This document shows, piece after piece, positions 12,003 to 24,699 of a DNA stretch of 64,000 nt (positions are counted from its first letter, which is position 1; each line of letters opens with the position of its first letter). The stretch is taken from contig NW_017962934.1 in the NCBI RefSeq assembly GCF_001661345.1, positions 124,001 through 188,000 of the forward strand, written 5' to 3'. The translations under genes and the position numbers were made by a program. The notes beneath the pieces are model-generated. The model made no database searches. It saw only the letters and a list, made by a program, of their open reading frames with translations, and was not told where the DNA came from. The stretch is from Ascoidea rubescens DSM 1968 (lineage: Eukaryota > Ascomycota > Saccharomycetes > Ascoideales > Ascoideaceae).

Positions 12003-13186
12003 TCATTCTCCCACACTCAACAACAGCCACACCAATTTGAGCAACCGATAGTTCGTTTCCTTGGCTGTGTACGCAATGTAATCAGGTTTGGCCAATGTGA
12101 CAAGACCAATGATCATCTTTCGCGTGATTGGAGTCATTTCGAAATTTAGTAGTTTTAAACAAGAATCACTAGCCGTTATTCCTACTGTGCAAGCATCGTC
12201 ACCGTTCACACCTTTGCATAATGTGTTTGCTTCGTAGGAATGAGGCTTCAATTCCACACTGATATCAAAGTGAGCTACAGCATTAGAGTCAATGCCGTAT
12301 TACTTCATGGCAGTCATCATTCATTAGATTGACTTCGGGAAAACCATAGCTTTTTCTGTTTCTAACGACAGTTTCGAAACCGTGACACAACATTGGATTG
12401 ATTGAATCGTTTGATTTGTTTGAGACCTTTCTGTTATTCTGCAATTTCTGCTTCAACTGCCAGACCCCCAACTTATGAAACATCCAGTATTTGTCAATTT
12501 GGTATTTGCATTGCTAAAGCCATTTCGGAGTGATATTGATTTGGATAGATTTGTTGGCAGTCTCTTTCTTCTCACATCATTTCATTTTCGGATGATGCCG
12601 ATCACTCATAGGAATCGCTAATTCGTTCGGCCGTATTGAGATCATTGCCAGCTGAACAATCGATTTTGAGATTGATTTCAACATCCTTTGTATCGATTTT
12701 CAACAGCACTCGAAACCCGCAGAATATCTTTATGCTGCTGAATGAAAGCTGAGACAGTTGTAATTTCAAATTTCAACGGTTTGCGATTGAATTCAAACGT
12801 TTGCGGCTTTAATGGAACTGTAAGCAACAACACTTTTTTAATAACGGGTAAGATCACAAAGTGTTGATTCATCTTAATCGCATCTCATTACCATCGGATC
12901 TAACCGAATATCTCACTACTTTGCATTAAAATGGGGCCTTGAGTGATGACTCAAGAATGGGAGCAGATTATCTTGGAGTTCCACAGGCATTGGTACAAGC
13001 GATTAGTTCGATTTTCGTAAACTGCATCAGTATTAATGCAACTGGTCTTTTTCGTTTGATCCAAGCTTCAAAAAGCCGCTGTGCCTTACCAGCTTCAAAC
13101 GTTTCAATTGTCTTTGATGGAATTGACCGATAGTTGTTTTTACCGACTTTGTGGCCAACATCGAAATTGCGAGCAGATTTCACCAT
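12003..13186 (-). pseudogene. Fossil copy, near full length, minus strand
   Basis: This is a well-bounded copy of about 394 codons. It begins MVKSARNFDVGHKVGKNNYR after a T-rich leader, the same start pattern as MFDSLRNFVLGRNDF at 23.48 kb. It then shows QFTKIELIACTNACG, KPQTFEFNRKPLKFEITTV, VNGDDACTVGITASDSCLKL (near 12.2 kb), FEMTPITRKMIIGLVTLAKP and YIAYTAKETNYRLL before a terminator. The distance from start to the GDD turn (about 970 bases) equals that in the 23.48 kb copy. It is broken several times, and pieces lie in different frames. Confidence 0.55.
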
Positions 13187-13289
13187 TGTATAATGAAAAA
13201 AAAGGAAATCTGTTGATATTTGAAAGATTTTGTACGACAAAACTATAAGTTGCAGTTCCTCAACATATTCTAGTATACAATTCATTTAA

Positions 13290-13960
13290 ATCGTGTCTCC
13301 AATAATTTATTTCTGTGACAGTTCATTCGTGAACAAAAACAACGATCCTAAAATCAAACAATTATCAGCGATTTTCATACCACAAAACATAAGGTAATCA
13401 TATGGATGGGTCACCCTGCGTTGTAAACAAAAAAGCATCTTGAGTTGGAAACATATCTTTGAACCTGGGTAATCCAGATGATTGATAAAGTTCAACCATC
13501 AAACTAGAAACCATCTTAATTAGATGACATTAACTAAAATCGGAGAATGGTCAAGAATTAAAATTGAATATATTTACCTATAGATAGATGTGGTGTAAGT
13601 GAGTAACCGGAATAATTATATGAGGCAATCGCTAAAGAGTATACCGAACAATGAGATGGTCAAAGAAGCAGGTTAAAATCGTAATGAACCTAATGTTAGA
13701 TCAAGATTTGTTAACTATATTAGATGTTCAAATCTTGAGATGCACCAGATGTAAAAGAATATCTTGCAATAAACTGGGCTGTTGGAATGGAGGTGCGAGA
13801 TAGTTATAAAGCAAAAGGATCGAAGGTAGTCAAATTGATTCATTACGCAACCGGATCTCATCCGAACTATTTCAAGGTGATATAATTTAACACTGATCAA
13901 TATTTTGTCTCCTAGCAGCAATCTGATGTGGATCACAAATTAATAGTACAACTTAGACAA
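13290..13960. other. Spacer between divergent copies
   Basis: This AT-rich stretch lies between the start of the minus-strand copy (13,186) and the plus-strand copy beginning near 14 kb. Its position suggests a former shared promoter region. Small open frames on the minus strand (13307-13495, 13715-13936) have no family motif. I see no convincing regulatory element. Confidence 0.35.
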
Positions 13961-13963
13961 ACA

Positions 13964-15300
13964 ATGAGGGATAACAAAGAAAGTTAGACAGACCAAGGAA
14001 AAAGAACAACATATAGAAGCCCCTGAATAATGTGGTGTAAAGTTGAAATAGCGATGGTGTGAATGTGCTAAAACCCCTTGGAATTATTGAAGATATTGAG
14101 CAACAACTAAACGAATCGGACTCAGGAGAAATTATACTTATTGATGCAGCTACGCAAATCTCATTGATTCGGTTTGTCGCTGGTTATCCATAGTTATTTA
14201 AATTTAAATGAAGATAACTCAATCCAAAATGGAATCTAGATGCGCTAAAAACTTTGTAGCAATGAAAATTGTTCTCACTTATTGCAAACCAAAAGAGATC
14301 AGCTGAAAAGAAAGATGTTTATTCCCAATAGACCCAGGGGAATCAGACGAAGAGAAATAGCCAAAATACTTCAGATAATAAATATTATCCATGAAACAAC
14401 TGCTTTTTAACCGATTAAGCTACAATTTTTTCAAAACGATCTCTTCAAGTGTATCGCAATAAGTACGTTGTTGCTTGTGCTCCCACCACTGAATTATCAT
14501 TTATGAAAATTGGTAGTGTCCAGTGCCGCAGTTCACAACTTCAATAGTTGCCAAATAAGTCGCAACGCGGTATTTTAGCATGGACCAATGGTCTTTCCAG
14601 TTTCTGTTCAAGCTCCTGCCATGCTTATGGATCAAAACAAGATGTTTGAAATAATAAACGTGCTCCTATTGTTAGAAAACAGCCCCACTCATTGGCTTCA
14701 CCACAGTCTTGAATGATCTTAAACCAAAGCATAACGATGGTCGAATGATGATATATCAAGGTTTGAGGCAGAACTCTAGTTGATCAATTTCGATAAAAGC
14801 CGCAGATAACTCCGTTGCTGCAGATCCAAGAGATCATGGTAATAAAGCAATGACCATCTCTTATCAACAACTTTGCAAAAAATCATATGGGATATATCCA
14901 AGATTCCTCGAATGAATCAATATTGGGCGGACAAAAAGTTGATAGAAGATTTCATTAAATCAATTAATTAGGACATCCAAATGATCTTTCAACTGCGGAT
15001 AGTAGAAGAGATGAACGCACCTGCAGACAAACGATTTGAAAGAGGTGCTGACTCAGCACTCCCTGATGCTATTGATCAGACATATTATTGATCATTTGCT
15101 TGTGCAACAGTTTTATGGCCAATTCCGATGGATATGATATTTGATTTCCAACGTGGCCTCTAAAAAGACATTAAGTTTGTCCATCAAATTGCCATCTTTT
15201 TCGTGCTCTGAGACTGTTCTAATATGATTGTCAAACCATAAACTGGTTCATTGATTATTTTTATAATAATGTACAATTAGATCATACTGATTTCGGAAGA
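13964..15300 (+). pseudogene. Fossil copy, plus strand
   Basis: Plus-strand blocks in family order are LKPLGIIEDIEQQLN and SGEIILIDAATQISLIRFV near 14.08-14.18 kb (compare GELIEIALIAATDVNQIS at 23.65 kb), then APLIGFTTVLNDLKPKHNDG and SISIKAADNSVAADPRDHG near 14.7-14.84 kb (compare ISIKAVIGDDICATEE at 17.06 kb). After these come RIVEEMNAPADKRFERGADS near 15.0 kb and DMIFDFQRGL with KFVHQIAIFFVL. Interruptions are few within each block and frames differ between blocks. Function is unknown. Confidence 0.5.
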
Positions 15301-15360
15301 TTTGATAAATAGGAATAGCCATGAGGTAATGAATATCCAGTGAAAAGTTCTTCGCAAATA

Positions 15361-15810
15361 GCAGTTGAAGGTATCCATGATGAGCCAAATAACGCAATGA
15401 CGAAGGCAAGTCAACGTGGCTTCTTCACCATGTGTTACAGTAGCTTGCCTTGATGGACGTCAAACAGTCAGGCACGTCTTGAGTTGCGATCTACCGAGAC
15501 AGATTTTCTTTTCATCAACGGAAATAATAAAAGGTTTTTGGTTCTCCCAGAACATAGTAAGTGAACCAGACAACCCTGCAGCGGTTAGCAAGCTCCTTGG
15601 AGAAGATCATTTGCTTTGTCATTTTCTCTTGATCCACCCACTCATAATCGAATCAGCCTTATTCAAACTAAGCATTATTTCACCAGTGACCGAACTTCCA
15701 AAGAGCAAAATAAACTTGGTTATAATCGCACGAAAGACAATGTCGCTGACTTCGTCAGAAATGTTGTTGATACAATTCGAGTTCACGGTCTCGCTAAGCA
15801 ATTTAATTAA
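15361..15810 (+). pseudogene. Coding-like blocks, plus strand
   Basis: Two overlapping frames are open. The frame of 15616-15810 reads SLDPPTHNRISLIQTKHYF and TKDNVADFVRNVVDTIRVHG, which has good protein character. The longer 137-codon frame at 15416-15829 has a more hydrophobic, less convincing composition and I take it as a shadow. There is no clear family motif, so this may be the tail of the preceding copy. AT-rich sequence follows. Confidence 0.38.
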
Positions 15811-16059
15811 TTTCTATTTTTTCCGTTAGTCTTGACTGTCAATTACAACTTGTGAAGAACAGTGAAAAATTTAAATTTAATCCCCCGTCAATGTGGTGCT
15901 TTCTGATCATTTCTCACATTAAACCCTGCTACCAAATTCGCAATAGCTTCTACTTTTAAATCTTCCACATTCCATGACACACGTGAATGAGATCATTATC
16001 AAAGCTGTATCAATAATTATCTTCATAATTTAGTAATTTTCACTTCTTGATAATTAATC

Positions 16060-18815
16060 ATTACATGTTCGGCAGATCTATTTCTATGAGACGGAATCAT
16101 AGTTTAACATCTTCACTTTTCGAGTTTTGCCAGACTGTTTCTCGGTAGAACATTGGCATTTTTTCTATTTTTGTTCTATATCGTCCTAGTTTTGCATTTC
16201 ATCTTTTGGCAATTCTAGTAGAAATCACCGTATTTCGTTTTTTAAAGTTCCCATAAAAGTATAGGGTTTGTTCACTGTTGTTGATATTCCAAAGCTGGAT
16301 TCCATAATTCACACATTTACTTTCCATATTCACGAAATTGTGTATGTTTCAACCAAATTGACTATTCGAGACATATACAGGCAGAATATCGTTCAAAATT
16401 TCAAATAGCATGTAGCTTTATCGAAAGACTTCAAATATCAATATGAGATTACAACCCTAATGACATAAGTTATTTGGAGAAATATAATATTCAAAGACCA
16501 ATTGAAATTACTTTCCGTATCAAAACTCCAGTTTCAAGACTTCTATTTATCATTCCATTTGCCGCTCTTCCTCAGTTAAAGAAAAAGGATGTAGCAAAGT
16601 TTCTTAGCTCCAACTATTTTGCGGCCAACCAATTCGATGTTGGAGACCGAATCAGATATTATCAATTGTTGAGATCCCACAGTCATATCAGTATTACTGG
16701 AAGAATGATTGGTATCAATTTCGTCAAAGTCAATAACTCAGAAAAATGACTTTCAGGGACCAATTAATGGGTCAGCCGATGGAAAATGCTCCAACTATAG
16801 TGCTGTTGGCTTATCAGGGCGAGAATAGCAGTAAACCAACTGAAACTTTTTTATATGAAATGATTCACTTCATTGAGAGTCCTGATAGCTTCAAAACAGT
16901 ATTTGCAAGTAGTTCGACATCAGATTGTGGGAAAGCGAATTGGGTTGAAAATTAGTCTGCAGATCTTGGTTACGTTGATTCGGGAGCAGCAACTCTCGTT
17001 GTGAACAACGTTTAAGTATTAATTGATCAAAATGATGCAAAAATTTCAATTAAAGCTGTTATTGGTGATGATATATGTGCAACAGAAGAATCTACTACTG
17101 ACAGGGATTTAGGCTTATCAGGTCTCAAGGAAATTACGGACTCCTCGAAGGACTTCATTAGATTTTTCATGTTGAATGAAAATGGTGACTCTGCTCACCT
17201 TGAGGCTGACAACCTATCGATTCAGAAACCTGGGAAGATTATTGCGGTGGATGAAGAAATCAATAAAATTAAGTGCTTTAATGGTTGGTTACTTTGAAAA
17301 GGATCGGTTCTTAACTTTGAAAGAGATTTGCTTCAAAATGACAATGATCAAGATGTTTGTTATTACCATTAAGTGAAGTCCATAACGAAAAGTGAATGCA
17401 CTTCCAGCAGTATTAATAGCGCGTTCAAGATGAGAAACATGATGTTTGGTTTTAAATACAAGGCAACAGTAATAATTACAGAACTGAACGGAATTTATTA
17501 CTGGGCAGTTCATTTCCGCTAATGTATTCGGCCTAGTGAATCATGGATAAAAGAAAATCAATTCGGATTGCAAGTTAATCACTATAGCTGGTCCTTGGTT
17601 CATGTTTAAATGAACAGCAATGCATCGATTAAATGTTTCGCTACAAATTTTCAAAGAATATACAATGTAACAAACAGATCACATTGTTTAATCAAAACAG
17701 ATAAAGCATCGAATTCAAATAACATTGAAAATTTCTGCATGAAGAAGAGAAAACATCCATTTAGTCCGTGCGGCTCATGCGTGGTTTTACAAACCATGAA
17801 CGAGTAACATCAGCCGAGCACGGCCGAATGGAAATCAAAGAAATATTCGTTGACTCTAGTTTTCGAATAAAATTGTCCGCACCTTGGATTAGCAGACTTA
17901 ACAATTTTGCACAACGATATTGCAATCAATAACTATTGCGACTTTCAAAAGAAAATGGATTGAAAAACCATAGAAATGACAATGTCGATGCTCGATTTCG
18001 TGTCCGAATGGCTGCATCCAATCATCGTGTCAGAAAATTGATTTTGAGGAAAGAAATCAATCATCCATTCTTTGGTTTATTTCAGCAAGCAAAACTGCAT
18101 TTTGAATCAAGATCATCAAGTTACTCTCTAATGAAAGTCATTTGGACGAACGAATCAGATTTATCGGCCTAAATCAAATAGATAAATTGTAGCTGCAATT
18201 ATTAACCGATCAAGCAACTGAAATAATAATAAATCTACCAGTCCAACAACCTTATATTTTTGGGTTGAAGCTAATCAGTCAAAATCGGCAGACAAAAGAC
18301 TTAAGAAGAAAAATGATATTGAGATGACTGACCATTAATCAACGCAACTAGTAGTTCCACTACCTACCACGTCAATTGAGAAATCAAATTCAATTGGTAT
18401 TTCTAGTGATGATGAAATGAGCAACAAACGAGTCATAAATTGTCTTTTTGAATCAACGTAAAGGAATTGGTAGCTGCCTGACAAGGGTTCTGAAATTGAT
18501 AGCAAATGCTTGAAGAAACACAGAGCAGCTATGAAGTTCTACAAACTACCAAGTACCATCTCGAGAAAACAATATATAGCTTAACAGAATAAAGGAGTCC
18601 AATGGTGAGTAAAACAGTCGTTTCATTCTGTAAAAACAATCACGAACTGTTAAACAGAATAGAATTCAACCAAAAGAATTGTAGACCGGTAAAATTGCAC
18701 ATATTCAACCAGGATCCAAAATTTCAATAGGTTCACTTGTTGAAGAAGTAACGCATTTGATGGAATCAGATTCGACATATATCATTCCAGGTATTTTCAA
18801 CGATTTATAAGTCTA
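16060..18815 (+). pseudogene. Fossil copy or two, plus strand
   Basis: The best-preserved plus-strand run. A 91-codon open block (16474-16749, with RPIEITFRIKTPVSRLLFII and GDRIRYYQLLRSHSHISITG) is followed by a frame from 16746 with MENAPTIVLLAYQGEN, VDSGAATLVVNNVQVLIDQN, AKISIKAVIGDDICATEE (17.06-17.09 kb), LGLSGLKEITDSSKDFI and KPGKIIAVDEEINKIK (17.23-17.28 kb). Further pieces are VDARFRVRMAASNHRVRK near 17.98 kb and ISIGSLVEEVTHLMESDSTY near 18.75 kb, which ends with IIPGIFNDL before AT-rich sequence. It is broken about ten times. A start near 16.07 kb is possible but weak. Confidence 0.52.
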
Positions 18816-18819
18816 TTAG

Positions 18820-19280
18820 AATTTGAGATTGTATTTTGAGTATACAGTTAATAAATAATTGATTAATATGTTTCAATATTATCCTTCGTTGAATCGTCTT
18901 TGCAGTAACTTATTGCATAGTTTATAGCTTCTGATGATTATGAAATCTATCTAGAAAATTTGGTGGCGATCAGCTCGTTTTATGTCACAAATAAATAGTT
19001 AATGTGAAAGAAAGAACTTAGATCCAATGTAAGACTGAATTTGTTAAATTATAAAGCAATTTTAGATCATGAAGGAATTAGTCTTAGGAGAATAGAACAC
19101 CATGTGATCATAAGAAGTCGTAGCTGCATATCGCTCACGAAGAGTGGATAACGCTCACGCCTGAAAAAACAATACACTTCTGCAGAACTTGAATATCATT
19201 AGGAAGAACTAGTCAAAGTGAATCATTTATAATTTCACTTTTAGCAGAAAACAGTTTAGGTTTCGAAGGAAACAATAGTT
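18820..19280. other. AT-rich spacer
   Basis: AT-rich sequence follows the terminator of the plus-strand copy. It has no coding-like frame of note and no recognisable RNA or repeat. Confidence 0.35.
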
Positions 19281-19294
19281 GAAGTATTGATCAA

Positions 19295-19770
19295 TTAAAG
19301 CACTATCGAACTAAGGATTGAAGAAGTGGCATTAATACGTGTAGATGCAATCCGCTTAATGGGATTGCATTGAAGAATTTTTTGTGAAATGAAAGAATTG
19401 AGCGTCCTTGAATTTGTGCTTTTCATCGCCGTCTGAGATTGCCATTTTCGCTGCGGCGCTTTATGACGATAGTGCAATCTCCCAACGTCGTTCAAAAATA
19501 AAGTGCAATTTATCTTGCGGTCCCTGCTTGTGGGATCAATTGATTCAGGTGGTTGGCCGTTCGTAGATGTTCTTTCAGCAACACCAGCAGATCTCTGTGA
19601 ATGGTGATGACAACTATATCAGCTGCAACTAGTGGCTTCCAAACAAACAAATTGTTCATCAATGTTTGACGCAAACAGCAACTGTCTATTAGACCGAAAC
19701 ATCCACTGTGCCGCGGTGAAGACAAGAGTGGGCGTCGCATGTGCTGCCGCTGCATCAAAGTCAACGTAGA
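19295..19770 (-). pseudogene. Coding-like blocks, minus strand
   Basis: Minus-strand frames read VDFDAAAAHATPTLVFTAAQ and LLFASNIDEQFVCLEATSCS, with a second open block at 19495-19295. The alanine-rich start resembles other GC-richer blocks in the right half of the window. An alternative frame (19764-19510) gives DIVVITIHRDLLVLLKEHLR. I cannot decide which was real, and no family motif is certain. Confidence 0.3.
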
Positions 19771-19917
19771 TTTATCAAATCGGTTTGCATTTGTTGTACA
19801 TTACAGTGATAGTGGGACTCAAGTTGAGGCGCAACCCATATATCCATACGGTACTTCTCACTTTCCTCTAGAAGATTGGAAGGCATTAAGTAACTTCATC
19901 AATGTATAATTCCTTTT

Positions 19918-20172
19918 TTGGTCCGCATCAAAATGGAAACGGCTCCGCAACTATTTCCCAATAAATCAGCCGGAGCAGCACTAGGTGTGTTCCATACATC
20001 AACGGAGAAGCACCACTGTTGCTTATCAACACATGGCCATGTTCTAACTACGCTGGATCAGATGAAGCGCAAAGGAAGTTGGTGGGTTGGAATCAGAGAT
20101 TATGGTGATATAAATCATGATTTTGAGAGATGCTCACCCAAATCATTTTTGATCACGATAGGTGCACAATGA
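19918..20172 (+). pseudogene. Open block, plus strand
   Basis: An 84-codon open frame has convincing protein character: PNKSAGAALGVFHTSTEKHH, KRKGSWWVGIRDYGDINHD and SFLITIGAQ at its end. The ending (a beta strand then a terminator) and the alternation of small and aromatic residues suggest a beta-rich domain. No motif was matched to other copies with confidence, and the function is unknown. Confidence 0.38.
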
Positions 20173-21029
20173 AATTAATGCTGCTTCAATTAAAGTGTGA
20201 AGATATTCTATAAATAAAAAGTCAAAATGGGAACCGTTTCATTTATAGTCCACACCAGGATAAAGAAATGGGAAGCGATTCCAACGTGAAAAGAGACTTC
20301 AAGACGGCCGGCTAAGAGGCGATCACTTTGCAGGTATTCAGCTGGCCACAAGCATTGGAGATCAAATTTGTTGTGAAATCACTTTGTTGATTGAAATTTC
20401 TTCATGAAATGAGGGTTTGCACGCTCATCAATCATCCATGTCAGCTTCGCTACAACAGTCGGAGGACAATAAAAAGTAATACCAAAGCTACTCAATAGAT
20501 AGGATCATCTTCGGTTGAGTTACTGAAATAGAAGGACTCCGAATACGCCGCGGAAATTGAAAATCTAAACTCAGTTGGAAGCTAAATATCCGTTATTTGT
20601 AGAACGGCGGAGCCACGAGACCCAAAACTGCATCACCAGTCGCTTTGCCAACCTGTTGTCTGCAGCTGGGTTTTCCAACCATGGGACTTTAGAAGAATTT
20701 CAGCTTGGCTGTTAAAATAAAGAAGTTGAACTGCTAAAGGACACTGTACCCACAGGTTGACTGCTTCGGCTTTTTCTTGTAATAGCATTTTTCTATCCAC
20801 AGTCTCAATGTATAGCTAAATCAAATTTTTTATAAGAGGTGCTGGAAGCCATCTTTTAATGCGCTGCGACTCAATAGAATCGTTATAGTGCGAACGTTTC
20901 TGACATCAGCAATAGTGTTACTGACTGCAGCAATCTGACCAGAATAAAAAGTTAAGCCGCCAATTCGATCATCGCAAACGCAGATATAATAGGAAGCACC
21001 ACAATGGAAGGAATACTGTTTGAAATTGA

Positions 21030-21170
21030 TTATTTGCTTTATTGTTACTTCTATCGACTATGAAATTAGCGTCCGAACAACTTTGGATGCATCCCGATCA
21101 GTTACGGTACCAGAACAAGCAGCCGGAACTGGTGCTGCTTCAGTCGCTGACTCAGTGCACACAACTTAAT
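21030..21170 (+). pseudogene. Coding-like block, plus strand
   Basis: A short plus-strand stretch reads YEISVRTTLDASRSVTVPEQ and then AAGTGAASVADSVHTT, with most codons beginning with G or A. The alanine-rich end resembles the C-terminal helices of other blocks. Overlapping frames (21042-21272 plus, 21487-21245 minus) look like shadows. It is a fragment of an unknown protein. Confidence 0.33.
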
Positions 21171-22279
21171 AGACAAATGCCACCTTTTGTTAAAAAAATA
21201 GCTTGTTTCTCTTTTCTTCGTTTCGGTTGTTTAACTGTTTGTTATCAACAGGAACTATCGATTTGGAGCTGAGCCAGAATCAATCTCCTGATCGCCAATA
21301 GGACTCGGAACCTCTTTTGCGTTTGTGAAAGAAACACGGTGCAGGTCAGTGACTTAAAGAAATGCCTTTTTATTGTAGGTGGCCACCAAAACAAAAGCAG
21401 CTTACAAACGGCGTGACATTGATCAGCGGTGGAAACCTTGAACTTCTTGCAATTGATACGAGAAAAAACTTTTGAAATACAGTTCATTGAAGGATATGCT
21501 TAGAACTAGTCGAATGAGTCGTGGGGACAGTAGCAGCCGTTGGAATGCCGATTGTTCGGTAAAGCTTGTGGACGTTAAGCAATTCCCTCAGACGGTTCAA
21601 CATATTGGATAGCTCCTCTTCAAAATGCAGCAGCCGCTAATCCGCCAGCAATTAACCTGCGACATATTGAATCCGAATCAAGTTAATGCAGTCTAAATCA
21701 ACTTTATCAGTCGGAGTAACTGTATCTTTGATAAAAACTAAAACCCAAGAAGTTAACTCACATTGTTTGAGATTGAAGAATAAAGGCTAAATATCATAGC
21801 CTGCGAGATCTACCAGTTTTGGTGATGCTTGCCACTGATCATTCGCAATTTAGCTCGTGACATGCTGAAACCGACGCGTAATAGTTTACTTTGGCTCACT
21901 AGATAATAAGAAAAAATAGAACAAACGAAATCGCCATGCTCTCTGATATGGAGGTGCATCAGGTCTTCTAGCTTCCCTGAATCATTCCAGTGACAGCAGC
22001 TGCGGACCAAATTTTGGCTTCCGGGAGTCTTGGATCACATGACCCCCCGATTATTGATTTTCCATTGGCATTACTCCCCATTTAAGTAAAGTGGATTATT
22101 ATTGTCTTAATTCCTGTTGACATAAGCACAGATAATGAAGCAATATATATGTCCAATCATCGGTGTATTGATACAGGTGCTGGTGGCCGAAGGGCAACTG
22201 GCTTGGTCTTTCTAGGTCGAGTACCAATAAAAATATCAATGAACGACTTGCGAATTGAATGATAATCACCATGGGCTGA

Positions 22280-22525
22280 TTGGTAGATACTGAGCACAAA
22301 GTCAATTCTCGCCGTTTGATCCTGTTTAAGAAACAACACGATGATCATCGGCATATGTTTGTATCGAGTTTGAAGTTACAGGTTACGTTCCAGGATCATC
22401 GAAAGGGGTTGATTATGTGGCTGCTGCAGTTAAACATTGAAGTCGGATTGCAGTTTCATTCATAGGTTTAACTAGAAATTGGAGTGGGAGAGCTTGTGTC
22501 TGCGAGATTGCGGTTAGAATTTAAT
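22280..22525 (+). pseudogene. Coding-like block, plus strand
   Basis: In one plus frame the end of this interval reads GYVPGSSKGVDYVAAAVKH and SRIAVSFIGLTRNWSGRACV, then a terminator. VDYVAAAVKH recalls the alanine-rich C-terminal helices elsewhere. The 61-codon frame starting at 22280 is in a different frame and is less convincing. It is interrupted. Confidence 0.35.
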
Positions 22526-22675
22526 CAATTAGGTAAGGTGAAGGTTGTACATTGTGCATCATACAAAAATGCCCCTGGTTTTTAGCAGCTCTTAAATCGG
22601 ATGCCAGCCCCGCGTCGTCAAATAAAATTGATTGGGATTCTTTGGTTCGTGATTCTTTGTAGTTCAATGGTGTTC

Positions 22676-22870
22676 TCAGCTGGAAGAGAACAGAATTAAT
22701 ACTCTATGAAATGGACTTTGCCAGATCTGCTTTTCCACTGTCAACACGGATTTCCCATCAACTAAAGGCACTGTCTTGTAAGACGATTCACAAAGAAATG
22801 AGAAATAATATAATTTGATTTCCTTCAAATCAACTATTTCGCATTGTTTTTTATGCATTCCAATAATCAA
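22676..22870 (-). pseudogene. Open block, minus strand
   Basis: A 64-codon minus-strand frame reads CEIVDLKEIKLYYFSFLCES, KTVPLVDGKSVLTVEKQIWQ and PFHRVLIL. It looks like consecutive beta strands, similar in character to the beta part of the other copies, but I found no specific shared motif. Confidence 0.33.
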
Positions 22871-22899
22871 ACTTGGAACAACTTGTACTGCGACAATTA

Positions 22900-23470
22900 C
22901 ACCATTGCTGATTTAAACCAATGATATTCTTGTCAATTCATTTTGCTACAGATACGGCCGTAGCTCAACTGTTTTTAGTTAAGGTGATTGTATCATCGCA
23001 TTTGCTTGTGATCAATATATTCTGAATCTGATATGAGTGCTCCTGAGAGTCAATCCATTTAATACAATTCTTTTTCTCTTTTGAGTCAATGTTTTATTAT
23101 TTTTACATTGGAACTTCATTTAATTTGAGCTATCCCAATGCAACAGTAACCCTTTACGATCTGAATTGAAATGCTGTTCCCTTGTTCACACTACCAATAT
23201 TTCATGCGATTTCAAATATGCCAGAGATTATATTCTTTCAAAAGTAGTTCAAATCGTTCAATAAAGCTGCTCTATATTATTTGTATAGGTCTGAAGGATG
23301 TTTCATTTTCTCAAAAATAGGTTTGATAGTTACGCAAGGTTATGTATTAAAAATACATTAAGAGAAGGATGATTCAAATAAATTATATAATATATCAAAG
23401 TAATTACATTCTGATTAACGTAATTTTCAATGTACGATATGAACATTTAACCATTTTCTAATCTTTTCTT
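22900..23470. other. AT-rich upstream spacer
   Basis: A strongly AT-rich gap ends in a T-rich leader directly before the ATG at 23,477. It has no coding-like frame. It probably contained the promoter of the plus-strand copy, but I see no defined element such as a canonical TATA box at a fixed distance. Confidence 0.4.
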
Positions 23471-23476
23471 TTCCCA

Positions 23477-24630
23477 ATGTTTGATTCTCTTCGCAATTTT
23501 GTTCTTGGTCGCAATGATTTTAAGGAAATGAATATGCCACTGAACTTACCCATTTTTGATAAATTTGGGACTGGCGGAGAATGCCCCCGGATTACAGCTT
23601 GCTTTACTAAGAGAATCCGCTATCACGTTAATAAAGGTGAGTTAATCGAAATAGCGTTAATTGCGGCCACTGATGTCAATCAAATTTCGAGAATACATGA
23701 TGGAATGCTTCAAGGCTCAATGAAAGCTGTCTTAGAATGAAAATTAATTAGAAAATATAGGGACGAGAGTTCTCTTGAAATGTTCTTTAACATCAATCAA
23801 GAATTTCTGAAACTTCAAAACTTTGAAAAAATGGGCGTCTTAAAATCTTACAAAATTCATTCATTATTGAATTAAATCAAATCAATTCAAAAAGCAAACG
23901 TGCAACAATTCAGCTTGTTATCTTTGATTTCGTTCTATTAATCTGTACGATGCGGTTTTTTAAGATAAAGAACAAAGTTGGTGTATTTTCAAACAGAATC
24001 CGTGGTTTATCGTGCAACGCACTGAATTGAACCGATCGGATGTCATCTATATCAATTAATGACATGATGATACACATCGAAATGTTCAAGGGACAGGAGT
24101 CGTTAACTGACTGATGGGAATCCATTTATCTGAGACATGATTTGGATGAAGCAAAGTTTACTTTTGCTGCAATTAGGCGCTTCATCAGTGGTGGTTTCGC
24201 TCATTGCAGCCGAAGCAGAATAACACCAATGAAATTTTAAGCCTATCAAATATTCAATCAAGTGTGCCGATGATTACAATCCTGTCATTTAAGATGGAAG
24301 AAAATCAGTTTGAGTGATAACTATTATGATCATATCGTCAATCCATGCTTAATAGGATCATGATTCAGGTTTAACAGCTCCGGTTTAACAACGCAGGTTG
24401 TGATCACTTTTGAATCAATTATTGATCAAAAAATCGCAACCTGATTAACCAATGGTGTGGTTGGTGACCATGTTTTAACCACAGAACCAACTGTTAAAGT
24501 TGGTTGCTCAAATCAGTGTGATATGAAGCTGACTCCAAAAGCACGAGAGAACGTCATTAGTGTTGTCAACTTAGCTGAAAATCGTTATGATTCTGACACT
24601 GATAGGAACAACCTATTAGCCGAGAAGTAA
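23477..24630 (+). pseudogene. Fossil copy, near full length, plus strand
   Basis: This copy is well bounded at about 385 codons. It begins MFDSLRNFVLGRNDFKEMN after an AT-rich gap. It shows PRITACFTKRIRYHVNKGEL, IEIALIAATDVNQISRIHDG, FFKIKNKVGVFSNRIRG, DMMIHIEMFKGQESLTDWWE, DLDEAKFTFAAIRRFISGG, NGVVGDHVLTTEPTVKVG (24.45-24.5 kb), MKLTPKARENVISVVNLAEN and finally DSDTDRNNLLAEK with a terminator. Start, order and end match the minus-strand copy at 13.19-12.0 kb. It is broken a few times. No known domain is recognised. Confidence 0.57.
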
Positions 24631-24699
24631 GGGGAGGGTATTTGTAATTGTTAGAAAATCAATCAAATGTGGTTGATAAGTGTCAAGAAGGTTGAAAAT

